From an uncultured Streptococcus sp. (GTDB lineage: Bacteria; Bacillota; Bacilli; Lactobacillales; Streptococcaceae): a stretch of 14,684 bases of DNA. The stretch spans positions 1 through 14,684 of the forward strand of contig CAJZGQ010000016.1 in the NCBI GenBank assembly GCA_916048115.1, in the 5' to 3' direction. Both the position numbers and the translations under genes were made by a program. The notes beneath the pieces are model-generated. The model was not told the origin of the DNA, searched no databases, and was given only the letters and a program-made list of their open reading frames with translations. Of the stretch, positions 1 through 7,932 are shown piece by piece (within the stretch, counting starts at the first letter, position 1; every line of letters starts with the position of its first letter).

Positions 1-96
1 AGCTGATGAAATCAGCGTAGTAGAGCCCACTCAACCACTGCGTCTTGCTCGACACTCCAAAGACAATTGAGAGGCTAGGACTTTTGTCCCAGCCTC
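1..96 (-). repeat. Interspersed three-stem-loop repeat, copy A (clipped by window edge)
   Basis: This is the reverse-orientation counterpart of the 176-bp repeats at 11707-11882 and 14301-14476. About 80 bp of it lies outside the window. On the minus strand it begins with an 11-bp hairpin (GAGGCTGGGAC, AAAA loop, GTCCTAGCCTC; one G-U pair) 2 nt after the stop codon of the TlpA-like gene, so it probably serves as that gene's terminator. The inner GCTGAT/ATCAGC hairpin of the second stem-loop is visible at positions 2-16. Differences from the other copies lie mostly in the unpaired linker around 47-66. The family is not one I can name; it does not resemble the BOX or RUP elements of pneumococcus. 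Confidence 0.9.
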
Positions 97-98
97 TT

Positions 99-668
99 TT
101 ATTTTAACTCTTTGATAATCTTCTTAGCATCTTCGTTTGAAATAGCCCCTAATTGGACATGTCCAATTTTTCCGTGGCTATCTATAAAGACTTCTGTAGG
201 AATAGAGCGAACTTGATAATCTGCAAATGAAGAACCGTCTGGATTGTACAAGACCGGTACTGACTTGTAATCTTGTTGATCAAACCATTTGACGAATTCT
301 TCCTCTGTTTTTTCACCTTGGAGTCCTGGTGCCATAATGGTCAGAATTTCAAAGTCCCGGTCCTTTTCTTCAACTAATTTATTGAGTTCAGGCATGCTTT
401 GGCGACAAGGACCACACCAAGTCGCCCAGAATTTCAAGTAAACCTTTTTACCTCTGTAGTCTGAAAGTTTAACCGTGTTCCCCTTCATATCCTTTAGCTC
501 AAAGTCACTCGCTTCTTTTCCTACTAAGGGATGTTTACTTGAGGTTGTGTTGGTCATGGTTTGATTGCTCATATTGTTCATACCACTCTCACTTGATTGC
601 TCCATCGAACAAGCAGACAGTAAAGCGATTGAGAGGATTGAAAAACACGTATATTTGATAAATTTCAT
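99..668 (-). CDS. TlpA/ResA-like extracytoplasmic thioredoxin lipoprotein
   Basis: This is a 189-residue thiol-disulfide oxidoreductase anchored outside the membrane. A lipoprotein signal peptide is visible: K-rich start, hydrophobic stretch, lipobox LSAC with the lipidated Cys at 20. A Ser/Asn/Met/Thr-rich linker runs to about residue 45, followed by a redoxin domain (about 50-189) with WCGPC (catalytic Cys85 and Cys88) and the cis-proline SIPT near Pro157. ATG 668 is preceded by GGAGG at 10 nt spacing. It lies 22 bp downstream of ccdA on the same strand, so the two are almost certainly co-transcribed, with CcdA supplying electrons. By analogy with pneumococcal Etrx1/Etrx2 it would reduce exported proteins such as methionine sulfoxide reductase. 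No msrAB is visible, because the window ends just beyond. A role in cytochrome c maturation is unlikely in a streptococcus. Confidence 0.93.
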   Translation of the reverse strand: MKFIKYTCFSILSIALLSACSMEQSSESGMNNMSNQTMTNTTSSKHPLVGKEASDFELKDMKGNTVKLSDYRGKKVYLKFWATWCGPCRQSMPELNKLVEEKDRDFEILTIMAPGLQGEKTEEEFVKWFDQQDYKSVPVLYNPDGSSFADYQVRSIPTEVFIDSHGKIGHVQLGAISNEDAKKIIKELK

Positions 669-690
669 AGGTATAATACCTCCATTTGAT

Positions 691-1398
691 TTATGAAAAG
701 ATTGAAGACAAGCTATTTAATTGTCCCAAGAGTAATAGAATCCCCATGATAATGATGATGGCTCCACCGATTTTCTTCAGCAACAAGAGATGGGGTTTGA
801 GACGATTGAAATAAGGTAATACAAGGCCTGATGCCAGTGCTAAGAGCAAGAATGGGATGGCCATCCCTAATGTATAGATAAAGAGATAGAGAGCACCCAC
901 GAGGGCATCTTGTCCATTGGATGCTGCTAATGCTAGAACCGATCCTAATACAGGGCCAATGCAAGGCGTCCAACCAAAACTAAAGCCAAGACCAAGAAGA
1001 AAGGCTGAAAACAACTCATTCTTCTGTTTGTTGGCTCCAAAATCTACTGATTTTTGCTTCTCAAGGAAGTGAAAATGAAAGACTTCCATCTGATGAAGAC
1101 CAAGGATAATGATCAGCGCTCCCATCACGTAGCGGAACCAGTTGGTATACATAACCTGCCCCAATAAGCCAGCTCCGAAACCTATGATAAGGAAAATAAC
1201 AGAAATACCTGCGATAAAACACAAGGTCTTAACGATGCCATGCCAGCGTATCTTTTTCCCAAAAATCTGAACGGATTTTTCCTGATCACTTCCTAGCAAA
1301 ACGCCGATGTAGACCGGGAGCAAAGGAAAGACACAGGGAGAGAAAAAGGAGAGAATCCCTGCCAGAAAGACAGTGAAGGAGAAAACGATTTGATTCAT
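691..1398 (-). CDS. ccdA: CcdA/DsbD-family membrane thiol electron carrier
   Basis: This is a 235-residue integral membrane protein that passes electrons from cytoplasmic thioredoxin across the membrane to an outer thioredoxin-like partner. The two functional cysteines sit in the family's inverted-repeat motifs: SPCVFPLLP (Cys22) in the first helix and TPCIGPVLG (Cys146) in the fourth. About six transmembrane helices are apparent (roughly 5-35, 58-82, 88-104, 130-158, 166-194 and 209-228). The length is typical of short CcdA proteins rather than full DsbD. The start has a weak ribosome site (ACGGAG) and an extended -10 promoter about 30 nt upstream. It is followed after 22 bp by the lipoprotein thioredoxin that it most likely reduces. 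The family assignment is secure; the exact final substrate is inferred. Confidence 0.95.
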   Translation of the reverse strand: MNQIVFSFTVFLAGILSFFSPCVFPLLPVYIGVLLGSDQEKSVQIFGKKIRWHGIVKTLCFIAGISVIFLIIGFGAGLLGQVMYTNWFRYVMGALIIILGLHQMEVFHFHFLEKQKSVDFGANKQKNELFSAFLLGLGFSFGWTPCIGPVLGSVLALAASNGQDALVGALYLFIYTLGMAIPFLLLALASGLVLPYFNRLKPHLLLLKKIGGAIIIIMGILLLLGQLNSLSSIFS

Positions 1399-1429
1399 AA
1401 AATGCTCCGTATATTGATATGTTAGAAAT

Positions 1430-1438
1430 AGTATAACA
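1430..1438 (-). promoter_or_regulatory. Extended -10 promoter of ccdA-thioredoxin operon
   Basis: On the minus strand TGTTATACT gives an extended -10 element (TG, one base, TATACT at 1435-1430). No good -35 is present at 17-bp spacing (TTTTAA is the nearest), as is usual for extended -10 promoters. It lies just downstream of the brnQ terminator, so the ccdA operon has its own start. Confidence 0.5.
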
Positions 1439-1510
1439 TGCCATTCCTTAAATTAAAAATTTTTGCTACGGTTTGTATTTAAAGAAACTCTTTAGGTACT
1501 AGTTTCAAAA

Positions 1511-1546
1511 TAAAAAAACTCTAAAGCGGGGAACTTTAGAGTTTCT
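1511..1546 (-). terminator. Intrinsic terminator of brnQ
   Basis: There is a perfect 11-bp stem, AAACTCTAAAG (1516-1526) with CTTTAGAGTTT (1534-1544), and a 7-nt loop. On the minus strand it runs into TTTTTTT (1518-1512). It starts 11 nt after the brnQ stop codon and insulates brnQ from ccdA. Confidence 0.88.
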
Positions 1547-1554
1547 AGTAAATC

Positions 1555-2874
1555 TTATTCTTCTTCTGCACTTTGTTTATTGGGCAAGAACAGAGCAAGG
1601 ACAATACCAACGACTGCTGGTAGAAACCATGGGAGGGATTGGGCAGCAAACGGCAAGTGCTTAATGATATTTGCTAGTCCTGCAAGTATAAAGGTACTTG
1701 CCAGAACATCTCCAATCGCAACCAAGCTAACTAGGAAAATAGTCAGCTGCATTCCTGGTTTTGATAGTTTAGTAAATTTATTTACAATCACAATCAACAC
1801 AATAGTAATGGTGATTGGATAGAGGATCATCAAAACAGGCAATGAATAGGCAATAATGGCACTCAAACCAAGATTGGCAATGGAGAATCCAATCAAGGTA
1901 AAGAGAGTTGCATAGACTTTGTAAGAAATTTTAGGGAAAGTGTTATGGAAGAATTCCCCTGTCGATACGATCAAACCGGCTGTTGTTGTAAAGCAAGTCA
2001 CCGTCACCATACCTGCAAGGAAAATTTGAGCAACTGGGGCAAAGATAGCCTTGATTGCTTCTGAGAGGACATAAACACCCTTATTGGCATCGGAAGCCAT
2101 CACTTCTGCTGGAATTGGGAAGTGATTTCCAAGATAACCCAATCCAATATACAAAATACTAAAGCCAATGGCTACGACGATCCCAACAATCCAGATCGTT
2201 TTAATGTATTCTTTTTTGCTGGTGAAACCAAGTTGATTAAGAGTAGTCACTGCGATGACGCTAAAGGCTACTGAAGCAAGAGCATCCAAAGTGTTATACC
2301 CTTCAAGGAAACCTTTCCCAAAGGCAGATGCTTTGTAGGCATCTGTTGCCACTTGAGGTGCGTGTCCGCTGTACTTGAGCGCACCAAGGACAACGAGTAC
2401 AACGATCAAGATAGCAAAGACAGGTGTTAAAATCCGACCTATACTATCTAGGATTTTAGAAGGATACAAGGCAATCAAATAGGCCAAACAGAAATAAATC
2501 AAGGTAAAAATGAAGAGACCAAGTCCTCCATTGGCATTTCCTAACAAGGGGGCTATTCCAACTTCGTAAGAAACAGTAGCCGTTCTTGGAATAGCAAAGA
2601 ATGGACCAATAGACAGATACAAGGCTACCAGATAAACGATGGCAAACCAAGGAGCAATTTTTCGTGAAATCTCATGGATATACCCTTTAGGATTGAGTGT
2701 CCCAATAATCAAGGTGATAATCGCAATCCCTACTCCTGATAAGACAAATCCAGCAATAGCTGGCCAAAAATGGCTACCCGACTGGGCGCCTAGCGCAGGT
2801 GGAAAGATCAAATTCCCTGCACCGAAGAAAATACCAAATAACAGCAAACCTGTTAAGGAACCTTTTCGTAACAT
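1555..2874 (-). CDS. brnQ: BrnQ-family branched-chain amino acid transporter
   Basis: This 439-residue polytopic membrane protein of the LIVCS family imports leucine, isoleucine and valine by cation symport. Family signatures are visible: FFGAGNLIFPP near the N-terminus (16-26), IGPFFAIPRTATVSYEVG (89-106), and EGYNTLDALASVAF (191-204). About twelve hydrophobic helices fill the length, ending in a short acidic tail (SAEEE). The start ATG has AAAGGAG at 6 nt spacing and a promoter with TTGCCG, 17 bp, TATACT. It is a single-gene unit: its own promoter divergent from the DUF218 gene and its own terminator before ccdA. A partial CodY-like sequence upstream of the -35 (2939-2953) would fit amino-acid-responsive control but is weak. 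Confidence 0.95.
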   Translation of the reverse strand: MLRKGSLTGLLLFGIFFGAGNLIFPPALGAQSGSHFWPAIAGFVLSGVGIAIITLIIGTLNPKGYIHEISRKIAPWFAIVYLVALYLSIGPFFAIPRTATVSYEVGIAPLLGNANGGLGLFIFTLIYFCLAYLIALYPSKILDSIGRILTPVFAILIVVLVVLGALKYSGHAPQVATDAYKASAFGKGFLEGYNTLDALASVAFSVIAVTTLNQLGFTSKKEYIKTIWIVGIVVAIGFSILYIGLGYLGNHFPIPAEVMASDANKGVYVLSEAIKAIFAPVAQIFLAGMVTVTCFTTTAGLIVSTGEFFHNTFPKISYKVYATLFTLIGFSIANLGLSAIIAYSLPVLMILYPITITIVLIVIVNKFTKLSKPGMQLTIFLVSLVAIGDVLASTFILAGLANIIKHLPFAAQSLPWFLPAVVGIVLALFLPNKQSAEEE

Positions 2875-2905
2875 GTGTTCTCCTTTTCATTTGTCAATCT
2901 TTTCT

Positions 2906-2934
2906 AGTATAACAGCTTTTATCCACCACGGCAA
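2906..2934 (-). promoter_or_regulatory. brnQ promoter
   Basis: On the minus strand: -35 TTGCCG (2934-2929), 17-bp spacer, -10 TATACT (2911-2906) with an upstream TGT that makes it an extended -10. The expected start is about 25 nt before the ATG, leaving room for the AAAGGAG ribosome site. Confidence 0.65.
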
Positions 2935-3032
2935 TTCTTTTTTTCTGAATCTATTGTTTTTCTCAATTGGCAGTTAAGGCTTTTAATAACATTGAACGAT
3001 TGTGGAGTTCATAAGCACATTTTAGCCAAGTG

Positions 3033-3041
3033 TGTTACAAT
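3033..3041 (+). promoter_or_regulatory. Possible extended -10 promoter of the DUF218 gene
   Basis: TGTTACAAT (3033-3041) is an extended -10 match 28 nt before the chosen ATG at 3070. The -35 region is poor. No better candidate is visible in the brnQ/DUF218 divergent intergenic region. Confidence 0.4.
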
Positions 3042-3069
3042 TGAACTACTACTATATTTAGGAGTCATC

Positions 3070-4092
3070 ATGTTTTTCTATCTATTCTGGTTGGTTCCAG
3101 CTACCATTTTTTTATTTTTCTTTATAAACGACCGCAGACGACTGATCAATGCTTATCTCTTTTCAATAAGTTTCGGACTTTTCCTCCTAATTTCCGCCCT
3201 TCTACTAGTTGTTCGTACGGAGCTCTGGTTTAACCAAAAGGTTGCCATCATTATCTTTTCAGTACTTGCTATCCTTGTTTTACTCAGCATTATTTTCTCA
3301 ACTGTTTTTCTTCTTTTTAACGGCCGTCAAATGATGTCTTTTGAAGGTAAAAGGTTGGCTAACCTCCTCTCACTCCTATATGGGATCTTTATTATCGGCA
3401 CCTTGGCGCTTCATTTTATTCCTGATTTCCCAGGAAAAGATCTCTTGATTTATCCAACAGACTTTGCTCTCTTTTACTCGACTTTTCTTTATCTTTCTTA
3501 TGTTTTATATGGGACTTTTTGCAATTACTTTCCCGTTCGTAAAGAGCCTGATGCTATCATTGTCCTTGGCTCCGGTCTAATTGGGGATAAAGTACCACCA
3601 CTGTTGGCCCAGCGTCTCACTAAAGGAAAGGCTATCTATGAGCAGTTCGAGGGACGACCAAAACTGATTGTTTCTGGTGGACAAGGAGCAGACGAATTGA
3701 CTTCTGAAGCTGCTGCTATGGCAAACTACCTGATGGAACAGGGTGTACCACAGGAAGACATTTTGATCGAGAATCGCTCACGTACTACTTTTGAAAACTT
3801 GACTTTTAGTAAGGCTATCCTTCAAGAACAGGGACTAGGAAAATATGTTTTAGTCGTGACCAATTCTTTTCACGCTCTTCGGGCTGGTGTCTTTATGAGA
3901 CGATTAAATATACCTGGACGCAGTGTCGGTTCAAAAACAGCTTTTTATTATCTCCCATCGGCTTGGATCCGAGAAACGGTTGGGCTGGTTTCTCTCTATT
4001 GGAAATGGCATGCTGCTTTCTTAGCTCTTCTATTTCTGCCTTGGATCTTTTCACAAATCATGAGTATCGTGAACTATTTCTTTATTTACTAA
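3070..4092 (+). CDS. YdcF/DUF218 (SanA-like) multi-pass membrane protein
   Basis: This 340-residue protein has about five N-terminal transmembrane helices (roughly 1-19, 27-48, 58-83, 98-119 and 131-151), a DUF218 domain at about 158-300 and a C-terminal helix (315-337). Conserved DUF218 motifs are clear: AIIVLGSG (162-169), SGGQGADE with downstream SEA (202-214), ENRSRTTFEN (234-243) and TNSFHALRA (264-272). The frame is open to an ATG at 2992, but ATG 3070 is preferred: it has AGGAG 5 nt upstream and begins with a hydrophobic helix, whereas the extra 26 residues look non-coding. The biochemical role of this family is not settled; homologues are linked to envelope or vancomycin-barrier phenotypes in enterobacteria. 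It is transcribed alone and ends in a bidirectional terminator. Confidence 0.87.
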   Translation: MFFYLFWLVPATIFLFFFINDRRRLINAYLFSISFGLFLLISALLLVVRTELWFNQKVAIIIFSVLAILVLLSIIFSTVFLLFNGRQMMSFEGKRLANLLSLLYGIFIIGTLALHFIPDFPGKDLLIYPTDFALFYSTFLYLSYVLYGTFCNYFPVRKEPDAIIVLGSGLIGDKVPPLLAQRLTKGKAIYEQFEGRPKLIVSGGQGADELTSEAAAMANYLMEQGVPQEDILIENRSRTTFENLTFSKAILQEQGLGKYVLVVTNSFHALRAGVFMRRLNIPGRSVGSKTAFYYLPSAWIRETVGLVSLYWKWHAAFLALLFLPWIFSQIMSIVNYFFIY

Positions 4093-4094
4093 CC

Positions 4095-4130
4095 AAAAAA
4101 GTTCTCTGCAAATTAGCTGAGAACTTTTTT
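4095..4130. terminator. Bidirectional terminator between DUF218 and GNAT genes
   Basis: There is a 12-bp perfect stem, AAAAAAGTTCTC (4095-4106) with GAGAACTTTTTT (4119-4130), and a 12-nt loop. T-tracts are present in both directions. It starts 2 nt after the plus-strand stop and lies 10 nt beyond the minus-strand stop. Confidence 0.92.
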
Positions 4131-4140
4131 TATATCATGT

Positions 4141-4695
4141 CTAATGATCACTAAAGCGTCTGTATTCAATCCGGAAATCAAAGTAATTCTCTGCTTGCAG
4201 TTTATGGAAGATGTCCCGATAAGCCTCTTCATCAAATTGATCGCCTCGATAAAGAATCTCAAAACTCAGATCATCGTATTCTAAAAAGGCATTAGCAGTT
4301 TTAAATCCATTTCGCTTATAGAAATCCATCCGAGACTGACGCTGCTCTATATTGTCGCATTCTTCATCTAAACGTTCCACTTCAAGAATCATGGTCCTTT
4401 GGTAAAATTCCACCAATTTTTCAATGATTTCTTGACCATATCCGTGGCTTCTTAAATGTGGCATAATGGCAAAGAAACTGACATAAAAAGCTTTCTGATT
4501 ATAGATTGAAAAAGCGAATCCGACAAATTCTTCCTCGTTATAAAAAGCAAAGAAATTGGCATCGTCATTGTCCGTATAGCGTAAAAATTCTGACAAAGGA
4601 ACACGCTCTTCTTCTGGAAATGCTTCGATATTCAGCCTTTCAACCTTATCCAGATCTGTAAACGTTTCAGTGATTAATTGGCTCGTTAAGCTCAT
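4141..4695 (-). CDS. GNAT-family N-acetyltransferase
   Basis: This 184-residue GNAT-fold acetyltransferase presumably transfers acetyl from acetyl-CoA to an unidentified amine. The acetyl-CoA binding motif A is visible as beta-strand FYVSFFAIMP (70-79) followed by R82-S-H-G85-Y-G87 (the R-x-x-G-x-G loop). Motif B is FYKRNGFK (125-132), the usual exposed 'YxkxGF' segment. A charged C-terminal extension (about 150-184) goes beyond a minimal GNAT domain. The start has a strong AAGGAGG. It is monocistronic, with its own promoter back to back with the MATE gene and a shared terminator at its 3' end. The substrate cannot be predicted from the sequence. Confidence 0.87.
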   Translation of the reverse strand: MSLTSQLITETFTDLDKVERLNIEAFPEEERVPLSEFLRYTDNDDANFFAFYNEEEFVGFAFSIYNQKAFYVSFFAIMPHLRSHGYGQEIIEKLVEFYQRTMILEVERLDEECDNIEQRQSRMDFYKRNGFKTANAFLEYDDLSFEILYRGDQFDEEAYRDIFHKLQAENYFDFRIEYRRFSDH

Positions 4696-4716
4696 ATGGC
4701 CTCCTTTTCTGACACG

Positions 4717-4745
4717 ATTATATCAAAAAATGTAAGGGGATTCAA
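4717..4745 (-). promoter_or_regulatory. Promoter of the GNAT gene
   Basis: On the minus strand: -35 TTGAAT (4745-4740), 17-bp spacer, consensus -10 TATAAT (4722-4717), 21 nt before the ATG. Its -35 lies only 10 bp from the -35 of the divergent MATE promoter. Confidence 0.75.
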
Positions 4746-4755
4746 CTACTGATGC

Positions 4756-4784
4756 TTGTCGCTAGTTACTGAAGTTGGTATAAT
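4756..4784 (+). promoter_or_regulatory. MATE gene promoter, predicted leaderless
   Basis: The elements are -35 TTGTCG (4756-4761), 17-bp spacer, extended -10 TGG-TATAAT (4776-4784). The -10 ends 6 nt before the ATG at 4791, which places the expected transcription start on the A of the start codon. No Shine-Dalgarno is present. Confidence 0.75.
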
Positions 4785-4790
4785 GGCACT

Positions 4791-6134
4791 ATGAAAAGAA
4801 TTCAACGTGTGGACCTCATAGATGGTCCTATTTTACCCACTCTTTTAAGTTTTGCCTTTCCTATTCTTTTATCCAATATCTTCCAACAACTCTACAATAC
4901 CTCGGATGTCATGATTGTAGGACGATTTTTAGGTCAAAAATCATTGGCCGCCGTTGGAGCGACCTCTGCTATTTTTGATTTGATTGTTGGATTTGCCGTC
5001 GGTGTTGGAAATGGGATGGGCATCATTATCGCGAGAAATTATGGAGCTAAAAATGATGACCAATTACGAAAATCTGTCGCGGCAACTGCTGTTATTGGCG
5101 GCATCCTCAGTCTCTTCGTGATATCTATTGGTGTTGTGGGTCTTTATCCCCTTCTCCAGTTTTTAGGGACCCCACCAGCTATTATAGCTCAGTCCTATCT
5201 CTATATCTCCACTATTGTCAATGGTGTAGCTGTGACCTTTGCCTATAATCTTTGTGCCGGACTTCTTCGAGCGGTTGGCGATAGCTTAGCGGCACTCTAC
5301 TTCTTGATTATCGCTGCTGTTCTCAATATTCTTCTTGATCTTTATTTTATTACCCAACTCCATCTCGGAGTCCAATCCGCTGGTATTGCGACCATTATTG
5401 CGCAAAGTTTTTCGGCCCTTCTTTGTTTCTTTTATATTCGAAAAAAAGTGCCTTTCCTCCTGCCAAATCGCAACGATTTTGTTTGGGATCAAAGGCTCTA
5501 TCAGGACTTAATCAGTCAGGGATTTACCATGGGGCTCATGTCTTCTATTGTCTCTATCGGAACAGTCATCTTACAATCAGCTATCAATAAGCTTGGAATG
5601 ACCATCATAAGTGCTCAAATCTCAGCGCGTCGGATCATGTCCTTTGCCCTCCTACCAATGGCTGCTATTTCCACTAGTATGACGACCTTTACCTCGCAAA
5701 ACTTTGGTGCCAAACAATTCCGACGCATTCAAAAAGGCGTTAAACAAGCTTGTCTCCTCTCCTTCGTTTGGTCGATCATTGTTGCCATCCTCCTCTTCTT
5801 TACAAGCCCCTTCTTGACAAGCCTCATATCTGGATCAACCAATCCCTACTTGATCGCAAATGCCAGTCTCTATCTGCAAATCAGCTCCTGCTTCTATCCG
5901 GTCTTAGGATGCCTCTTGATTTTAGGGAATTCCCTCCAAGGTATCGGCCGAAAATTGACCCCTTTGATTTCTAGCTTTATCGAGTTAACAGGAAAAATTC
6001 TCTTTGTATTTTTCATTATCCCTCATACAGGCTATATAGGAGTCATTCTTTGCGAGCCTCTCATTTGGGTTCCAATGACCCTTCAACTTTGGTTTACCTA
6101 TCACAAAGCCAGTCATCAGCTTCTTGCATCATAG
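4791..6134 (+). CDS. MATE-family multidrug/metabolite efflux transporter
   Basis: This is a 447-residue, 12-helix exporter of the MATE (NorM/DinF-like) family, which uses Na+ or H+ gradients to expel organic cations or metabolites. The N-terminal signature is clear: GPILPTLLSFAFPILLSN (12-29) then FQQLYNTSDVMIVGRFLG (31-48), with AVGATSAI (54-61). The C-terminal half carries the second MatE repeat, including AQISARRI (about 275-282) and FTSQNFGAKQ (about 303-312). The length is normal and the frame intact. The start is supported by conservation of the KRIQRVDL N-terminus, although there is no ribosome site and the -10 box is immediately upstream, so a leaderless transcript is likely. An ATG at 4783 lies inside the -10 and is followed by TGA after two codons, so it is not used. 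The substrate is unknown. Confidence 0.93.
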   Translation: MKRIQRVDLIDGPILPTLLSFAFPILLSNIFQQLYNTSDVMIVGRFLGQKSLAAVGATSAIFDLIVGFAVGVGNGMGIIIARNYGAKNDDQLRKSVAATAVIGGILSLFVISIGVVGLYPLLQFLGTPPAIIAQSYLYISTIVNGVAVTFAYNLCAGLLRAVGDSLAALYFLIIAAVLNILLDLYFITQLHLGVQSAGIATIIAQSFSALLCFFYIRKKVPFLLPNRNDFVWDQRLYQDLISQGFTMGLMSSIVSIGTVILQSAINKLGMTIISAQISARRIMSFALLPMAAISTSMTTFTSQNFGAKQFRRIQKGVKQACLLSFVWSIIVAILLFFTSPFLTSLISGSTNPYLIANASLYLQISSCFYPVLGCLLILGNSLQGIGRKLTPLISSFIELTGKILFVFFIIPHTGYIGVILCEPLIWVPMTLQLWFTYHKASHQLLAS

Positions 6135-6158
6135 CATTCGACGAGTACATAATAAAAC

Positions 6159-6191
6159 AACTTCTGCTCATTTGAACAGAAGTTATTTTTT
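6159..6191. terminator. Terminator between the convergent MATE and fhs genes
   Basis: There is an 8-bp stem, AACTTCTG (6159-6166) with CAGAAGTT (6177-6184), and a 10-nt loop. It is followed on the plus strand by TTTTTT (6186-6191). On the minus strand the downstream tract is GTTTTATT, weaker but probably usable, so the element may serve fhs as well. Confidence 0.82.
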
Positions 6192-6206
6192 GTCATCAGG
6201 CGTTTA

Positions 6207-7877
6207 TTAGAACAAGCCGATCGCTGTTCCATCAGCAGCTACATCCATATTTAAAGCAGCTGGACGTTTTGGTAGACCAGGCATGGTCATGACATCCCCT
6301 GTCAAAGCGACAATAAAGCCTGCTCCCAATTTTGGAACCACTTCACGAATAGTGATTTCAAAGTTTTCAGGAGCTCCCAAGGCATTTGGATTATCAGAGA
6401 AGCTATATTGTGTTTTGGCCATACAGATTGGCAACTTATCCCAACCATTTTTCACGATTTGGGCAATTTGTGTCTTAGCTTTCTTCTCAAAGTTTACCTT
6501 GCTACCACGGTATATCTCCGTCACAATTTTTTCAATTTTTTCTTCTACAGAAAGGTTGTTATCATACAAACGTGTGTAGTTAGCTGGACTTGTTTCAATG
6601 GTTTTAACCAGCGTTTCAGCAAGGTCAACTCCACCGTCAGCACCATTCGCCCATACGCTCGCAAGCTCTACTGGCACCTCAATTTCAGCACACAATTCTT
6701 TCAAAGCAGCAATTTCTGCTTCTGTATCGGTGATAAATTCATTGATGGCAACTACTGCAGGAATGCCAAACTTACGAATATTTTCAACGTGACGTTTTAA
6801 GTTGGCAAAACCAGAACGAACAGCCTCTACATTTTCTTCAGCCAGAGCATCCTTGGTAACTCCACCATTCATCTTAAGGGCACGAAGTGTTGCTACGATC
6901 ACTACTGCGTCTGGAGATGTTGGCAAGTTTGGAGTCTTGATATCAAGGAATTTCTCAGCACCAAGGTCAGCACCAAATCCTGCTTCTGTAATCGTATAGT
7001 CAGCTAAATGAAGAGCTGTCGTCGTTGCTAATACAGAGTTACATCCATGGGCAATATTGGCAAATGGACCACCGTGAACAAAGGCAGGCGTTCCATAGAT
7101 GGTTTGAACCAAGTTTGGCTTAATCGCATCTTTAAGGATCAAGGCAAGAGCCCCTTCCACTTCTAAATCACGGACATAAACTGGACTGCGATCATAGCGG
7201 TAACCGATCACAATATTAGCCAAACGGCCTTTCAAATCTTCAATATCTGTCGCCAAGCAAAGGATAGCCATAATCTCAGAAGCAACCGTAATATCAAAAC
7301 CATCTTCACGCGGAATCCCATTCAAAGGACCGCCAAGACCGACAGAAACATGGCGCAAAGCGCGGTCATTCAAATCCACTACACGTTTCCAGATAATGCG
7401 ACGTTGGTCAATACCGAGCTCATTTCCTTGATGCAAATGATTGTCAATCAAAGCAGAGAGAGCATTATTAGCCGTTGTGATGGCATGCATATCCCCTGTG
7501 AAATGAAGGTTGATGTCTTCCATCGGTAGAACTTGGGCATAACCACCTCCAGCAGCACCACCTTTAATCCCCATAACTGGTCCTAAAGAAGGTTCGCGAA
7601 TAGCAATCATGGTTTTTTTACCGATTTTATTCAAAGCATCTGCCAGTCCAATTGTAATGGTTGATTTCCCTTCTCCAGCAGGAGTTGGGTTGATCGCAGT
7701 GACTAAAATGAGTTTTCCTACTGGATTTTTCTCAACATCACGAATCTTATCAAAGCTCAATTTCGCCTTGTATTTTCCATACAATTCAAGATCATCGTCC
7801 TCCAAACCAATTTTCTTAACAACATCCACAATTGGTTGGAGTTCAATGCTTTGAGCAATTTCGATATCTGTTTTCAT
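6207..7877 (-). CDS. fhs: Formate-tetrahydrofolate ligase
   Basis: This 556-residue cytoplasmic enzyme makes 10-formyl-tetrahydrofolate from formate, ATP and tetrahydrofolate, supplying one-carbon units for purines and formyl-methionine. Visible motifs: P-loop TPAGEGKS (65-72), the glycine-rich [20 protein letters not shown] (95-114), [14 protein letters not shown] (268-281) and EAGFGADLG (298-306). The ATG at 7877 is chosen because it has AAAGGAG at 6 nt spacing and gives the standard 556-residue length; the frame is open upstream to 7958, but that stretch contains the promoter. It is monocistronic, divergent from coaB and convergent with the MATE gene. PurBox-like sequences upstream of the promoter would link it to the purine regulon, as known for fhs in lactococci. 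Confidence 0.97.
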   Translation of the reverse strand: MKTDIEIAQSIELQPIVDVVKKIGLEDDDLELYGKYKAKLSFDKIRDVEKNPVGKLILVTAINPTPAGEGKSTITIGLADALNKIGKKTMIAIREPSLGPVMGIKGGAAGGGYAQVLPMEDINLHFTGDMHAITTANNALSALIDNHLHQGNELGIDQRRIIWKRVVDLNDRALRHVSVGLGGPLNGIPREDGFDITVASEIMAILCLATDIEDLKGRLANIVIGYRYDRSPVYVRDLEVEGALALILKDAIKPNLVQTIYGTPAFVHGGPFANIAHGCNSVLATTTALHLADYTITEAGFGADLGAEKFLDIKTPNLPTSPDAVVIVATLRALKMNGGVTKDALAEENVEAVRSGFANLKRHVENIRKFGIPAVVAINEFITDTEAEIAALKELCAEIEVPVELASVWANGADGGVDLAETLVKTIETSPANYTRLYDNNLSVEEKIEKIVTEIYRGSKVNFEKKAKTQIAQIVKNGWDKLPICMAKTQYSFSDNPNALGAPENFEITIREVVPKLGAGFIVALTGDVMTMPGLPKRPAALNMDVAADGTAIGLF

Positions 7878-7905
7878 ATGGGACTCCTTTATATTTGATA
7901 GAACT

Positions 7906-7911
7906 ATTATA
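7906..7911 (-). promoter_or_regulatory. -10 box of fhs promoter
   Basis: On the minus strand there is a consensus TATAAT (7911-7906), 28 nt before the fhs ATG. At 16-18 bp spacing the -35 is poor (ATGTTA or similar), which would be consistent with a promoter needing an activator. Confidence 0.55.
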
Positions 7912-7932
7912 CCTAAAATTCGCGAAAATAAC

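Noticed and set aside
99..1398. ccdA and the TlpA-like gene as cytochrome c maturation genes
   Set aside because: Streptococci lack c-type cytochromes and no heme-handling genes are nearby; an extracytoplasmic thiol-reduction role fits better.
2639..2977. 112-codon open frame on the plus strand opposite the brnQ 5' end
   Set aside because: It is antisense to a clearly conserved gene, has no ribosome site, and its translation shows no recognisable motif; it runs through the brnQ promoter.
2992..3069. 26-residue N-terminal extension of the DUF218 protein
   Set aside because: No ribosome site precedes 2992, while ATG 3070 has AGGAG at correct spacing and starts directly with a membrane helix.
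4783..4794. ATG at 4783 as the MATE start or a leader peptide
   Set aside because: It lies within the -10 box, so it would not be transcribed, and the frame ends after three codons.
6408..6800. 130-codon open frame on the plus strand inside fhs
   Set aside because: It is antisense to conserved fhs coding sequence and its composition follows that of the opposite strand; no start signals.
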